Shown here: positions 8,539-16,717 of the stretch, in pieces
How positions within the stretch are numbered: position 1 is the first letter of the stretch
Layout: every line of letters starts with the position of its first letter
Source: Streptomyces minutiscleroticus
GTDB lineage: Bacteria > Actinomycetota > Actinomycetes > Streptomycetales > Streptomycetaceae
Reading direction: 5' to 3'
NCBI RefSeq assembly: GCF_014650875.1
Contig: NZ_BMVU01000001.1
Coordinates: 496,001-560,000 of the forward strand
Length of the DNA stretch: 64,000 nt
The notes under the pieces: generated by a model
The model's database searches: none
Told to the model about the DNA's origin: nothing
Seen by the model: the letters and a program-made list of their open reading frames with translations, nothing else
Position numbers and translations under genes: made by a program

Positions 8539-9215
8539 CCATCCGCGTCCTGCTCGCCGACGACCAGGCGCTCCTCAGGAGCGCCTTCCGCGTCCTGGTC
8601 GACTCCGAGCCCGACATGGAGGTGGTGGGGGAGGCGTCGGACGGGGCCGACGCGGTCCGCCTCGCCCGCGAGGAGCGCGCCGACGTCGTGCTCATGGACA
8701 TCCGGATGCCCGGCACCGACGGGCTCGCCGCGACCCGCCTGATCAGCGCGGACCCGGACCTGAAGGACGTACGGGTGGTCATGCTCACCACCTTCGAGGT
8801 GGACGAGTACGTGGTGGAGTCGCTGCGGGCCGGCGCCTCCGGCTTCCTCGGCAAGGGCTCGGAGCCCGACGAGCTGCTCGCCGCCATCCGCATCGCGGCG
8901 GCCGGCGAGGCGCTGCTGTCGCCCGCCGCCACCAAGAGCCTGATCGCCCGGTTCCTCGCCCAGGGCGGCGCGGACGACGGCCGCGACCCCGCCCGCTCCG
9001 ACCGCCTCGACGCGCTCACGGTCCGGGAGCGGGAGGTGCTGGTCCAAGTGGCGGGCGGCCATTCCAACGACGAGATCGCCGAACGCCTCCAGGTCAGTCC
9101 GCTGACCGTCAAGACGCACGTCAACCGGGCGATGGCCAAGCTGGGCGCCCGCGACCGGGCGCAGCTGGTGGTCATCGCCTACGAGTCCGGACTGGTCCGT
9201 CCGAGGGTGGACTGA
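8535..9215 (+). CDS. NarL/FixJ-family response regulator
   Basis: Receiver domain with the acidic pair in LLADDQ, phospho-acceptor Asp55 in VVLMDIRMPG, the Thr in MLTTFE and the conserved Lys in FLGKGSEPDEL. A LuxR-type helix-turn-helix follows (LTVREREVLVQVAGGHSNDEIAERLQVSPLTVKTHVNRAMAK region, about residues 158-215). It overlaps the kinase gene by 4 nt, so the pair is co-translated. The RND exporter starts 178 nt downstream in the same direction. Confidence 0.93.
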   Translation: MTIRVLLADDQALLRSAFRVLVDSEPDMEVVGEASDGADAVRLAREERADVVLMDIRMPGTDGLAATRLISADPDLKDVRVVMLTTFEVDEYVVESLRAGASGFLGKGSEPDELLAAIRIAAAGEALLSPAATKSLIARFLAQGGADDGRDPARSDRLDALTVREREVLVQVAGGHSNDEIAERLQVSPLTVKTHVNRAMAKLGARDRAQLVVIAYESGLVRPRVD

Positions 9216-9251
9216 GACACCGCCCGAGGGTGTACCGGTGGCGCGCCCGGT

Positions 9252-9269
9252 CTACTGCGCTCGTAGTAG
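9252..9269. promoter_or_regulatory. imperfect palindrome before the RND gene
   Basis: CTACTGCGCTCGTAGTAG has perfect outer arms CTACT/AGTAG and partial inner symmetry. It lies 123 nt before the exporter start, in the only non-coding stretch between the regulator and its presumed target, so it is a candidate operator. The binding protein is not identified by sequence. Confidence 0.35.
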
Positions 9270-9392
9270 GGAGGGCGTGAGGAACGGCACCGGGGGCTGA
9301 CACATCGGGCCCCGCGCATGCCCCAGTGTGAGAGAGCGGGTGCCGTTCCGCGCCCGGCCTGCTTTCCCGCCACGGAAGAGAGACCCTGACCC

Positions 9393-12300
9393 ATGTCCTG
9401 GCTGTCCCGATTCAGCCTCGCACAACGGGCCCTGATCGGACTGATGTCCATCGTCGCGCTCGTCTTCGGAGCGATCGCGATACCGCAGCTCAAGCAGCAG
9501 CTCCTGCCCACCATCGAACTGCCCATGGTCTCGGTGGTCGCGCCCTACCAGGGCGCGTCCCCGGACGTGGTCGAGAAGCAGGTCGTCGAGCCCATCGAGA
9601 ACAACCTCGAAGCCGTCGACGGCCTCACCGGCGTCACCTCCACCGCCAGCGAGGGCAGCGCCGTGATCATGGCGTCCTTCGACTACGGCCCCGGCACCGA
9701 CCAGCTCGTCGCCGACGTCCAGCAGGCCGTCAACCGGGCCCGCGCCCTGCTGCCCGACGAGGTCGACCCGCAGGTCGTCGCCGGGTCCACCGACGACCTG
9801 CCGACCGTGGTGCTGGCCGTCACCTCGGACAAGGACCAGCAGGCGCTCTCCGACCAGCTCGACCGGACCGTCGTCCCCGAGCTGAAGGGGATCGACGGCG
9901 TCGCCCGGGTCGCCGTGGACGGCGTGCGCGACCTCCGGGTCGCCGTCACGCCCGACGACGCGAAGACCGCGCGGGCGGGCCTCACCTCCGCGGCGATCGT
10001 CCAGGCCCTTCAGGCCGGCGGCGCCAGCGTGCCCGCCGGCTCCTTCGACGAGGACGGCGCCAGCCGCACCGTCCGGGTCGGCGGCGGCTTCACCTCGGTG
10101 AAGCAGATCGAGGACCTGAGGATCACCGGCGAGGGCGACGGCGGGCCCGTACGCCTCGGCGACGTCGCCGAGGTGAAGGAGGAGCAGGCCCCGGCCGACT
10201 CCCTCACCCGCACGAACGGCGAGCCGAGCCTGGCCGTGTCCGTCACCATGGACCACGACGGCAGCGCGGTCGCCATCTCCGACGCCGTCGCCGACAAGCT
10301 GCCGGAGATGCGCGAGGCGCTCGGCTCCGGCGCGACGGTCACCGTCGTCAGCGACCAGGGGCCCGCGGTCTCCAAGTCGATCGAGGGCCTGACCACCGAG
10401 GGCGCGCTCGGCCTGCTCTTCGCGGTCGTCGTCATCCTCGTCTTCCTGGCCTCGGTCCGCTCCACGCTGGTGACGGCCGTGTCCATCCCGCTGTCGGTCG
10501 TCCTCGCGCTGATCGTGCTGTGGACCCGCGACCTGTCGCTGAACATGCTGACGCTGGGCGCGCTGACCATCGCCATCGGCCGCGTCGTCGACGACTCGAT
10601 CGTGGTCCTGGAGAACATCAAGCGCCACCTCGGCTACGGCGAGGAGCGCCAGGAGGCGATCCTCAAGGCCGTGCGCGAGGTCGCGGGCGCGGTGACCTCC
10701 TCGACGCTGACGACGGTCGCGGTGTTCCTGCCGATCGGCCTGACCGGCGGCATGGTCGGCGAGCTGTTCGGTTCCTTCAGCCTGACCGTGACGGCGGCGC
10801 TGCTCGCGTCCCTGCTGGTGTCGCTGACCGTGGTGCCGGTGCTGTCGTACTGGTTCCTGCGCGCGCCCAAGGGCACGCCCGAGGACGCCGAGGAGGCCCG
10901 CCGGCAGGCCGAGGAGAAGGAGGCGCGCAGCCGCCTGCAGCGCTTCTACGTGCCGGTCCTGCGCTTCGCCACCCGGCGCCGGCTGACCAGCGTGGCCATC
11001 GCGGTCGTCGTCCTGATCGCCACGTTCGGCATGGCGCCGCTGCTGAAGACGAACTTCTTCGACCAGGGCGAGCAGGAGGTCCTGAGCATCAGCCAGGAGC
11101 TGGAGCCCGGCACCGGCCTGGCGAGGACCGACGCGGCCGCGCAGAAGGTCGAGAAGCTGCTCGACGGCGTCGAGGGCGTGGCCGACTACCAGGTCACCGT
11201 CGGCTCCTCCGGCTTCATGGCGGCCTTCGGCGGCGGCTCGGGCACCAACCAGGCGTCGTACTCGGTCAGGATCGCGGACTCCGCCTCGTACGCGGACGTG
11301 GAGGACGCGATCGAGAAGGGGCTCGGCAAGCTCTCCGGGATCGGCGAGACGACCGTCGCGGGCGGCGACGGCTTCGGCAACCAGGACCTCAGCGTGGTGG
11401 TCAAGGCCGCCGACGCGGACGTGCTGCGCAAGGCCGCGGACGAGGTGCGGGACACGGTCGCCGGCCTGGACGACGTCACCGACGTCACCAGCGACCTGGC
11501 GCAGTCGGTGCCGCGGATCTCGGTGAAGGCCAGGCCCGCCGCGGCCGCGGCCGGGCTCGACGACCAGAAGCTCGGCGCGCTGGTCGCCCAGGCGGTGCGC
11601 GGCACCACCGGAGGCAAGGCGGTCCTGGGCGACACCGAGCGCGACGTCGTGGTCGTGTCGGCGAAGCCCGCGCGGACGCTGGACGAGCTGAAGAGGCTGC
11701 CGGTCGGACCGGACGCGCGGCTGAGCGACGTCGCGACGGTCGAACTCGTCGACGGACCGGTGTCGATGACCCGGATCGACGGCCAGCGGGCCGCCACGAT
11801 CACGGCGAAGCCGACCGGTGACAACACCGGCGCGGTCAGCGCCGACCTCACGAAGAAGCTCGACGCGCTGAAGCTGCCGGCGGGCGCCACGGCCGAGATC
11901 GGCGGCGTCACCGCGGACCAGGACGAGGCGTTCACCAACCTGTTCCTCGCGATGCTCGCGGCGGTCGCCATCGTGTTCATGCTGCTGGTGGCGACCTTCC
12001 GTTCGCTGGTCCAGCCGCTGATCCTGCTCGTGTCCATCCCGTTCGCGGCGACGGGCGCGATCGGCCTCCTGGTGGCGACCGGCACCCCGATGGGCGTCCC
12101 CGCGATGATCGGCATGCTGATGCTGATCGGCATCGTGGTGACCAACGCGATCGTGCTGATCGACCTGATCAACCAGTACCGCGCCCAGGGGTACGGTGTC
12201 GTGGAGGCCGTCCTGGAGGGCGGCCGGCACCGGCTCCGCCCGATCCTGATGACGGCCCTGGCGACGATCTTCGCCCTGCTCCCGATGGCCCTCGGGGTCA

Positions 12301-12569
12301 CCGGCGAGGGCGGCTTCATCGCCCAGCCGCTGGCGGTCGTGGTGATCGGCGGTCTGGTCACGTCGACGCTGCTCACGCTGCTGCTCGTGCCGACGCTCTA
12401 CGCGATGATCGAGCTGCGCAAGGAGCGCCGGGCCGCGAAGCGCGCGGCCCGGCGGGCCGGCCGGGAGGGCGGAACGGGCGAGGGCCGGGACGGCGGCAGG
12501 GACGAGGGCGACGGCGGCACCCCGCCCACCCCGTCCCCGTCCGACGACCCGGAGCCGGCCCGGGCCTGA
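9393..12569 (+). CDS. RND-family efflux transporter (AcrB/HAE1-like)
   Basis: 1058 residues with the two-fold RND layout: TM1, a large extracytoplasmic domain, six TM segments, a second large domain, and the remaining TMs. The proton-relay acidic pair in TM4 is present as Asp400-Asp401 (GRVVDDSIVVLENI). The Gly/Pro motif PTGVPAM-like region occurs as ATGTPMGVPAMIGMLML in the second half. No membrane-fusion or outer-membrane partner is encoded nearby, as expected for a Gram-positive. The C-terminus is a charged Gly/Arg/Asp tail. Substrates are unknown; the adjacent two-component system probably controls it. GGAAGAGAGA precedes the ATG. Confidence 0.9.
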   Translation: MSWLSRFSLAQRALIGLMSIVALVFGAIAIPQLKQQLLPTIELPMVSVVAPYQGASPDVVEKQVVEPIENNLEAVDGLTGVTSTASEGSAVIMASFDYGPGTDQLVADVQQAVNRARALLPDEVDPQVVAGSTDDLPTVVLAVTSDKDQQALSDQLDRTVVPELKGIDGVARVAVDGVRDLRVAVTPDDAKTARAGLTSAAIVQALQAGGASVPAGSFDEDGASRTVRVGGGFTSVKQIEDLRITGEGDGGPVRLGDVAEVKEEQAPADSLTRTNGEPSLAVSVTMDHDGSAVAISDAVADKLPEMREALGSGATVTVVSDQGPAVSKSIEGLTTEGALGLLFAVVVILVFLASVRSTLVTAVSIPLSVVLALIVLWTRDLSLNMLTLGALTIAIGRVVDDSIVVLENIKRHLGYGEERQEAILKAVREVAGAVTSSTLTTVAVFLPIGLTGGMVGELFGSFSLTVTAALLASLLVSLTVVPVLSYWFLRAPKGTPEDAEEARRQAEEKEARSRLQRFYVPVLRFATRRRLTSVAIAVVVLIATFGMAPLLKTNFFDQGEQEVLSISQELEPGTGLARTDAAAQKVEKLLDGVEGVADYQVTVGSSGFMAAFGGGSGTNQASYSVRIADSASYADVEDAIEKGLGKLSGIGETTVAGGDGFGNQDLSVVVKAADADVLRKAADEVRDTVAGLDDVTDVTSDLAQSVPRISVKARPAAAAAGLDDQKLGALVAQAVRGTTGGKAVLGDTERDVVVVSAKPARTLDELKRLPVGPDARLSDVATVELVDGPVSMTRIDGQRAATITAKPTGDNTGAVSADLTKKLDALKLPAGATAEIGGVTADQDEAFTNLFLAMLAAVAIVFMLLVATFRSLVQPLILLVSIPFAATGAIGLLVATGTPMGVPAMIGMLMLIGIVVTNAIVLIDLINQYRAQGYGVVEAVLEGGRHRLRPILMTALATIFALLPMALGVTGEGGFIAQPLAVVVIGGLVTSTLLTLLLVPTLYAMIELRKERRAAKRAARRAGREGGTGEGRDGGRDEGDGGTPPTPSPSDDPEPARA

Positions 12570-12583
12570 CCGGAACCGGACAC

Positions 12584-12625
12584 GGGGTGCGCGTCCCGCC
12601 CGCAGGACGGCGGGACGCGCACCCC
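12584..12625 (+). terminator. 17-bp perfect hairpin after the RND gene
   Basis: GGGGTGCGCGTCCCGCC (12584-12600) pairs exactly with 12609-12625 around CGCAGGAC, 15 nt after the exporter stop. Confidence 0.8.
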
Positions 12626-12640
12626 TTCCGAGACAGTGCA

Positions 12641-12688
12641 AACGGCGCAGAGGGCGCGGAGACCACTCTCCGCGCCCTCTGCGCCGTT
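12641..12688. terminator. 22-bp perfect hairpin between convergent genes
   Basis: The arms 12641-12662 and 12667-12688 are exact complements around CCAC (core GGCGCAGAGGGCGCGG). It stands between the RND terminator and the nadA terminator and can act on either strand. Confidence 0.75.
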
Positions 12689-12740
12689 CCGGGAAGGTGC
12701 CCGCAGCCCGCCGGGACTCCGGTGCACCGCCACTCCAGTG

Positions 12741-12770
12741 CGCGGGGCCCCGGCGCGCCGGGGCCCCGCG
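12741..12770 (-). terminator. 30-nt perfect palindrome after nadA
   Basis: The 30 nt at 12741-12770 are their own reverse complement, centred on CGGCGCGCCG. It begins 7 nt past the nadA stop on the minus strand. Confidence 0.65.
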
Positions 12771-12776
12771 GGTCCG

Positions 12777-13961
12777 CTACGGCAGCGCCAGCATCCGCTC
12801 CAGCGCCAGCTTCGCGAACGCCTCCGTCTCCTTGTCGACCTCGATGCGGTTGACCAGGGTGCCCTCGGCCAGGGACTCCAGGGTCCACACCAGGTGGGGG
12901 AGGTCGATGCGGTTCATCGTCGAGCAGAAGCAGACCGTCCGGTCGAGGAAGACGATCTCCTTGCCCTCGGGAGCGAAACGGTTCGCCAGACGGCGGACCA
13001 GGTTCAGCTCCGTGCCGATCGCCCACTTGGAGCCGGCCGGGGCCGCCTCCAGCGCCTTGATGATGTACTCCGTGGACCCCACGTAGTCGGCCGCGGCGAC
13101 GACCTCGTGCCTGCACTCGGGGTGGACGAGGACGTTCACGCCGGGGATGCGCTCGCGCACGTCGTTCACCGAGTCCAGGCTGAACCGGCCGTGCACGGAG
13201 CAGTGCCCGCGCCACAGGATCATCCTCGCGTCGCGCAGCTGCTCGGGCGTGAGCCCGCCGCCCGGCTTGTGCGGGTTGTAGACCACGCAGTCGTCCAGGG
13301 ACATCCCCATGTCCCGCACGGCGGTGTTGCGGCCCAGGTGCTGGTCGGGCAGGAAGAGCACCTTCTCGCCCTGCTCGAACGCCCACTCCAGGGCCCGGCG
13401 GGCGTTGGAGGACGTGCAGATCGTGCCGCCGTGCTTGCCGGTGAAGGCCTTGATGTCCGCCGACGAGTTCATGTACGAGACGGGCACGACCTGCTCGGCG
13501 ATCCCCGCCTCGGTCAGCACGTCCCAGCACTCGGCGACCTGCTCGGCGGTGGCCATGTCGGCCATCGAGCAGCCGGCGGCCAGGTCCGGCAGGACGACCT
13601 TCTGGTCGTCGGAGGTCAGGATGTCGGCCGACTCGGCCATGAAGTGCACGCCGCAGAAGACGATGTACTCGGCCTCCGGGCGGGCGGCGGCGTCCCGCGC
13701 GAGCTTGAAGGAGTCGCCCGTGACGTCCGCGAACTGGATGACCTCGTCGCGCTGGTAGTGGTGGCCGAGCACGAAGACCTTGTCCCCGAGCTTCTCCTTG
13801 GCCGCGCGGGCGCGCTCCACCAGGTCCGGGTCGGACGGCGAGGGGAGGTCGCCGGGGCACTCGACGCCGCGCTCGCTCCTGGGGTCGGCCTCGCGGCCGA
13901 GCAGCAGCAGGGCGAGGGGCGTCGGCTCTACGTCGAGCTCCTGGGGCTGGGCGGTGGTCAC
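12777..13961 (-). CDS. nadA: quinolinate synthase NadA
   Basis: Condenses iminoaspartate with dihydroxyacetone phosphate to quinolinate in de novo NAD synthesis, using a [4Fe-4S] cluster. Three-fold repeated-domain enzyme with typical motifs: VLGHHYQRDE, FCGVHFMAE, AAGCSMADMA (cluster Cys), VHPECR (cluster Cys) and TVCFCSTMNR (cluster Cys). About 394 residues from GTG 13961, which lies 9 nt after AAAGG; GTG 13970 also fits. nadB and nadC are not in the window. An ErpA-type Fe-S carrier is encoded divergently upstream, an apt neighbour for an Fe-S enzyme. Confidence 0.95.
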   Translation of the reverse strand: MTTAQPQELDVEPTPLALLLLGREADPRSERGVECPGDLPSPSDPDLVERARAAKEKLGDKVFVLGHHYQRDEVIQFADVTGDSFKLARDAAARPEAEYIVFCGVHFMAESADILTSDDQKVVLPDLAAGCSMADMATAEQVAECWDVLTEAGIAEQVVPVSYMNSSADIKAFTGKHGGTICTSSNARRALEWAFEQGEKVLFLPDQHLGRNTAVRDMGMSLDDCVVYNPHKPGGGLTPEQLRDARMILWRGHCSVHGRFSLDSVNDVRERIPGVNVLVHPECRHEVVAAADYVGSTEYIIKALEAAPAGSKWAIGTELNLVRRLANRFAPEGKEIVFLDRTVCFCSTMNRIDLPHLVWTLESLAEGTLVNRIEVDKETEAFAKLALERMLALP

Positions 13962-14293
13962 GACACGCACCCTTTCTGTTCTGCGGTTCGCCGCCCGCTG
14001 ACCGGTCCGGCGAGACATGTGGGACATGCCTTTTCGTCGAATTGACGTTATCTATCATAACCGCTTCACGTCAGTTTGACGATGGCCATAGCGTCGATGT
14101 GACGTGAATCCCGGACGCCTGTCCGCCGCGGCGGTGACGTCGCCCACCGGCCGGTTCTCGCTCCGCGGCGCATGTGCGAGCATGAGGAGGAAGGGCACGG
14201 ATCGAAAGACGGTGCCCGGCCCGGAATGAATCCGCGGCCCCGCCGGTTGGAACCGTCGGCAAGCAGTCTCCGTACAACCCGGGAGAGATGTAG
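13962..14293. promoter_or_regulatory. 332-bp divergent control region of nadA and erpA-like gene
   Basis: The region contains an unusually A+T-rich core with nested inverted repeats at 14043-14073: TGACGT/ACGTCA as outer arms and GTTAT-CTATC-ATAAC inside. Further TGACGTGA-like copies occur near 14099. It is a good candidate for an operator shared by the two divergent promoters. I cannot assign a regulator; an NAD- or Fe-S-responsive repressor would be sensible. Confidence 0.4.
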
Positions 14294-14650
14294 ATGTCCG
14301 TATCGGACGAGACCACCACCGTCACCGACGGCATCATCCTGACCGACGCCGCCGCGGCCAAGGTCAAGGCCCTGCTCGACCAGGAAGGCCGTGACGACCT
14401 GGCGCTCCGCGTCGCCGTTCAGCCCGGCGGCTGCTCCGGCCTGCGGTACCAGCTCTTCTTCGACGAGCGCTCCCTCGACGGCGACGTCGTCAAGGAGTTC
14501 GGCGGCGTGAAGGTCGTCACCGACCGCATGAGCGCCCCGTACCTGGGCGGCGCGTCCATCGACTTCGTGGACACCATCGAGAAGCAGGGCTTCACGATCG
14601 ACAACCCGAACGCGACGGGTTCCTGCGCCTGCGGCGACTCCTTCAGCTGA
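14294..14650 (+). CDS. erpA: ErpA/IscA-type iron-sulfur cluster insertion protein
   Basis: 118 residues of the HesB/A-type carrier family that deliver Fe-S clusters to apoproteins. All three cluster cysteines are present: Cys47 in GGCSG and Cys111/Cys113 in SCACGDSF. The ATG follows GGGAGAG by 6 nt. It is a single-gene unit ending at a strong hairpin. Clients nearby on the map that need such clusters include NadA and the Rieske protein QcrA; this link is by context only. Confidence 0.92.
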   Translation: MSVSDETTTVTDGIILTDAAAAKVKALLDQEGRDDLALRVAVQPGGCSGLRYQLFFDERSLDGDVVKEFGGVKVVTDRMSAPYLGGASIDFVDTIEKQGFTIDNPNATGSCACGDSFS

Positions 14651-14665
14651 GCCGCACCCACCGTG

Positions 14666-14708
14666 CGCCAAGGCGGCGCCCCCCGTTCCGGGGGGCGCCG
14701 CCTTGGCG
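14666..14708. terminator. 19-bp perfect hairpin between convergent genes
   Basis: CGCCAAGGCGGCGCCCCCC at 14666-14684 is complementary without mismatch to 14690-14708; the loop is GTTCC. It follows the erpA-like stop by 15 nt and faces the convergent membrane-protein gene. Confidence 0.8.
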
Positions 14709-14749
14709 TGTGAGGTCCGGCGGATCCGCGCGGTCCGGCGGGTCCGGCG

Positions 14750-16216
14750 CTACTCGGCGCTCCGCGCGGGCGACCCCTTCTCCTCCGGCACCGGCTTGCC
14801 GTCCGTGCCGACGACCTCGCGGTCGCCGAGCCCGCGCTCCAGCTCCACCGGCTCGCGGTAGACCCTGGCCACCGCGATGCAGACCTGCCGGTCCCGCTGG
14901 GGCTTCCCGCTCACCTCGACCGTCACCTTCTCGGCGCTCTCCCGCACGGTCGCGGTGTAGTCGCTGCACACCCCGCCCGTGAAGCGCAGGGTCAGCTCCT
15001 CGCCGTCCACGGTGTACGCCTCCACGTCGACGTCGCGGGGCTCCGACGCGCCGCCCGGCCGCGACGGCTCCCGCTCCGCACCGTCCGGGCCGCCCGACGG
15101 GGCCAGGTAGGCGGGGTCGACCGCCGGGCGCGTCACGACGGAGGTGTCCGGCGCGCCCTGCGGCCGCACCTCGAACAGCCAGGACGGCACCAGTGCCGGA
15201 CGCCCGCCCACGGAGTGCGCGGCCAGGCCGAACGCGGCCTTCTCCACGGTGACCGGAGCGGTCTGCGGCCTCGCCGTCGCCGACGTCTCGCACGGCGCCT
15301 GCGTGCCGTCCTCCAGCGGTACGGGACCGGTGCAGCCGCCGATGCCGGCGCGCCCGCGGGCCGCGGACGAGCCGTTCATCGACTCCAGCGTCTCCTGGGC
15401 GCCCAGCACCGGATACGTGTCCTTCTCCACCGGGGCCTTCAGCTGCCCGCTGCCCCCGACGACCCGGCCGTCCGCGCCGACCTGGACACCGGTGGTCCAG
15501 CCGTACGTCGGCAGCCCGCCGATCTCGGGCTCGGCGTTCACGACGCGCACGGACCCCGTCAGCTGATCCGCGTCCAGCTTCGCCCCGTCCTGGCCCACGG
15601 CCTTCAGCACGGGCGCGGCGGCCTCCTTCGCGGTGTCCTCGTCCACCGGGTCGGCCTGCGACGCGCCGGGGCCCTTGCACCTGCCGGGGGTGGCGCAGCC
15701 GTTGTCGCCGCCGGGCGCGTACCTGCTGAACGTCCAGGTGCCCGGGGCCCGCTCGCCGACCCGCAGCGTCGGGCCGGAGCCGTCCCCGCCCTCCCCGACG
15801 CGCCACGAGCCGCCCTCCGCCCGCGGTGTGCCCGGCACGCCGAGCGCCTTCGCGAGCCGGGCCACCTCGGCCGCGGTGACCTTCCCCTCGGCCCGGTACA
15901 CGGCCGCCGAGCGGGGGCCGTCGGGAAGGCCGCCCTCGGCGCGGTAGACGGTGCCGTAGGGGTCGGGCTCGCCGGGCGCGATCCCGTTCGCGCCGCCGGC
16001 CGGGGCGTCGTCCAGGGCGAGCCGCGGCGGCGCGCCGCCGCCCGCCGGGCCGCCCGGGCCGCCGTCGTCACCGCCGGACGCGGTCGCGGCGACGTACGCC
16101 GCACCGCCCGCGACGAGCAGGACCGCGGCCGCGACCGAGGCGACGGCCGCCCTGGAACGCCGCCGGGGCGGCCGGGCCGCTTCGTCCTCGGGCCGCTCGG
16201 TGTTCACCGCGTTCAC
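14750..16216 (-). CDS. membrane-anchored protein of unknown function
   Basis: 488 residues. A basic cytoplasmic start (PPRRRSRAAVASV) leads into one membrane segment near 24-45, then a large extracellular part with a Gly-rich linker (GGDDGGPGGPAGGG). The outer part is rich in Glu and Val beta-type sequence and has paired cysteines, for example NGCATPGRCKGPG and GGCTGPVPLEDGTQAPC, suggesting disulfides. No enzyme motif was found. From memory a homologue occupies the same place in other streptomycetes. It is monocistronic as far as the spacing shows. Confidence 0.7.
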   Translation of the reverse strand: MNAVNTERPEDEAARPPRRRSRAAVASVAAAVLLVAGGAAYVAATASGGDDGGPGGPAGGGAPPRLALDDAPAGGANGIAPGEPDPYGTVYRAEGGLPDGPRSAAVYRAEGKVTAAEVARLAKALGVPGTPRAEGGSWRVGEGGDGSGPTLRVGERAPGTWTFSRYAPGGDNGCATPGRCKGPGASQADPVDEDTAKEAAAPVLKAVGQDGAKLDADQLTGSVRVVNAEPEIGGLPTYGWTTGVQVGADGRVVGGSGQLKAPVEKDTYPVLGAQETLESMNGSSAARGRAGIGGCTGPVPLEDGTQAPCETSATARPQTAPVTVEKAAFGLAAHSVGGRPALVPSWLFEVRPQGAPDTSVVTRPAVDPAYLAPSGGPDGAEREPSRPGGASEPRDVDVEAYTVDGEELTLRFTGGVCSDYTATVRESAEKVTVEVSGKPQRDRQVCIAVARVYREPVELERGLGDREVVGTDGKPVPEEKGSPARSAE

Positions 16217-16374
16217 CGCATCGCTCCTTCTGCCGTGCCGCCGGGCCGGGGGAGCCCGGCCCGGCCCGGCCGGGACGCCCCGTCGTGACCGGCGTCCCCT
16301 TCACCGGGACGGCGATGGGACGCGGCACGGAAGCGCCCGGTTCCCCGATGCGCCCTTTTCTTGTCGGTGTCCGG

Positions 16375-16584
16375 TCAGTCGCCGTAGTCGGACATGGCGT
16401 CCAGCAGCCGGGCGGAGGCCGGGGGCACGGACACGCCGTGGATGCGGGACGGCGGCACCGGCCGCGGGGCGGTCCGGACGGGCGCCGCCCAGTGCGGGGC
16501 CATGCGGACGCAGTCGCCGCGCAGCGCCGCCAGGCCCTCCTCGTGCTCGGGTGAAGCGGAACCGTGGACCTTCGGATGCGTCAT
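16375..16584 (-). CDS. small protein of unknown function (69 aa)
   Basis: A 69-residue Pro/Ala/Arg-rich protein ending LLDAMSDYGD. The hexamer TACGGT (16591-16596 on the opposite strand) lies exactly 6 nt before the ATG, the spacing of leaderless Streptomyces promoters, which supports it as a real gene despite its size. It has no membrane segment or cysteine cluster beyond one Cys. It is divergent from the adenosine-kinase-like gene. Function unknown. Confidence 0.5.
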   Translation of the reverse strand: MTHPKVHGSASPEHEEGLAALRGDCVRMAPHWAAPVRTAPRPVPPSRIHGVSVPPASARLLDAMSDYGD

Positions 16585-16717
16585 GGGGGCACCGTAAGCA
16601 CCCCGGAGCCAGGAGGAAAAGCCCTACTATCGCGTAGTTTCCCCTGCTTCTGAGCAGGGTGACGACCGGGTAGCGTGAACTGTCAGTCCATCATCCCCGC
16701 AGGAGCGTGTCCTCGCC

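Noticed and set aside
9252..12641. 1129-codon open frame antisense to the RND exporter
   Set aside because: It is a GC-skew shadow of a clear transporter gene, with His/Gln/Asp-rich composition and no domain. The same applies to long antisense frames over ctaD, nadA and 24-28 kb.
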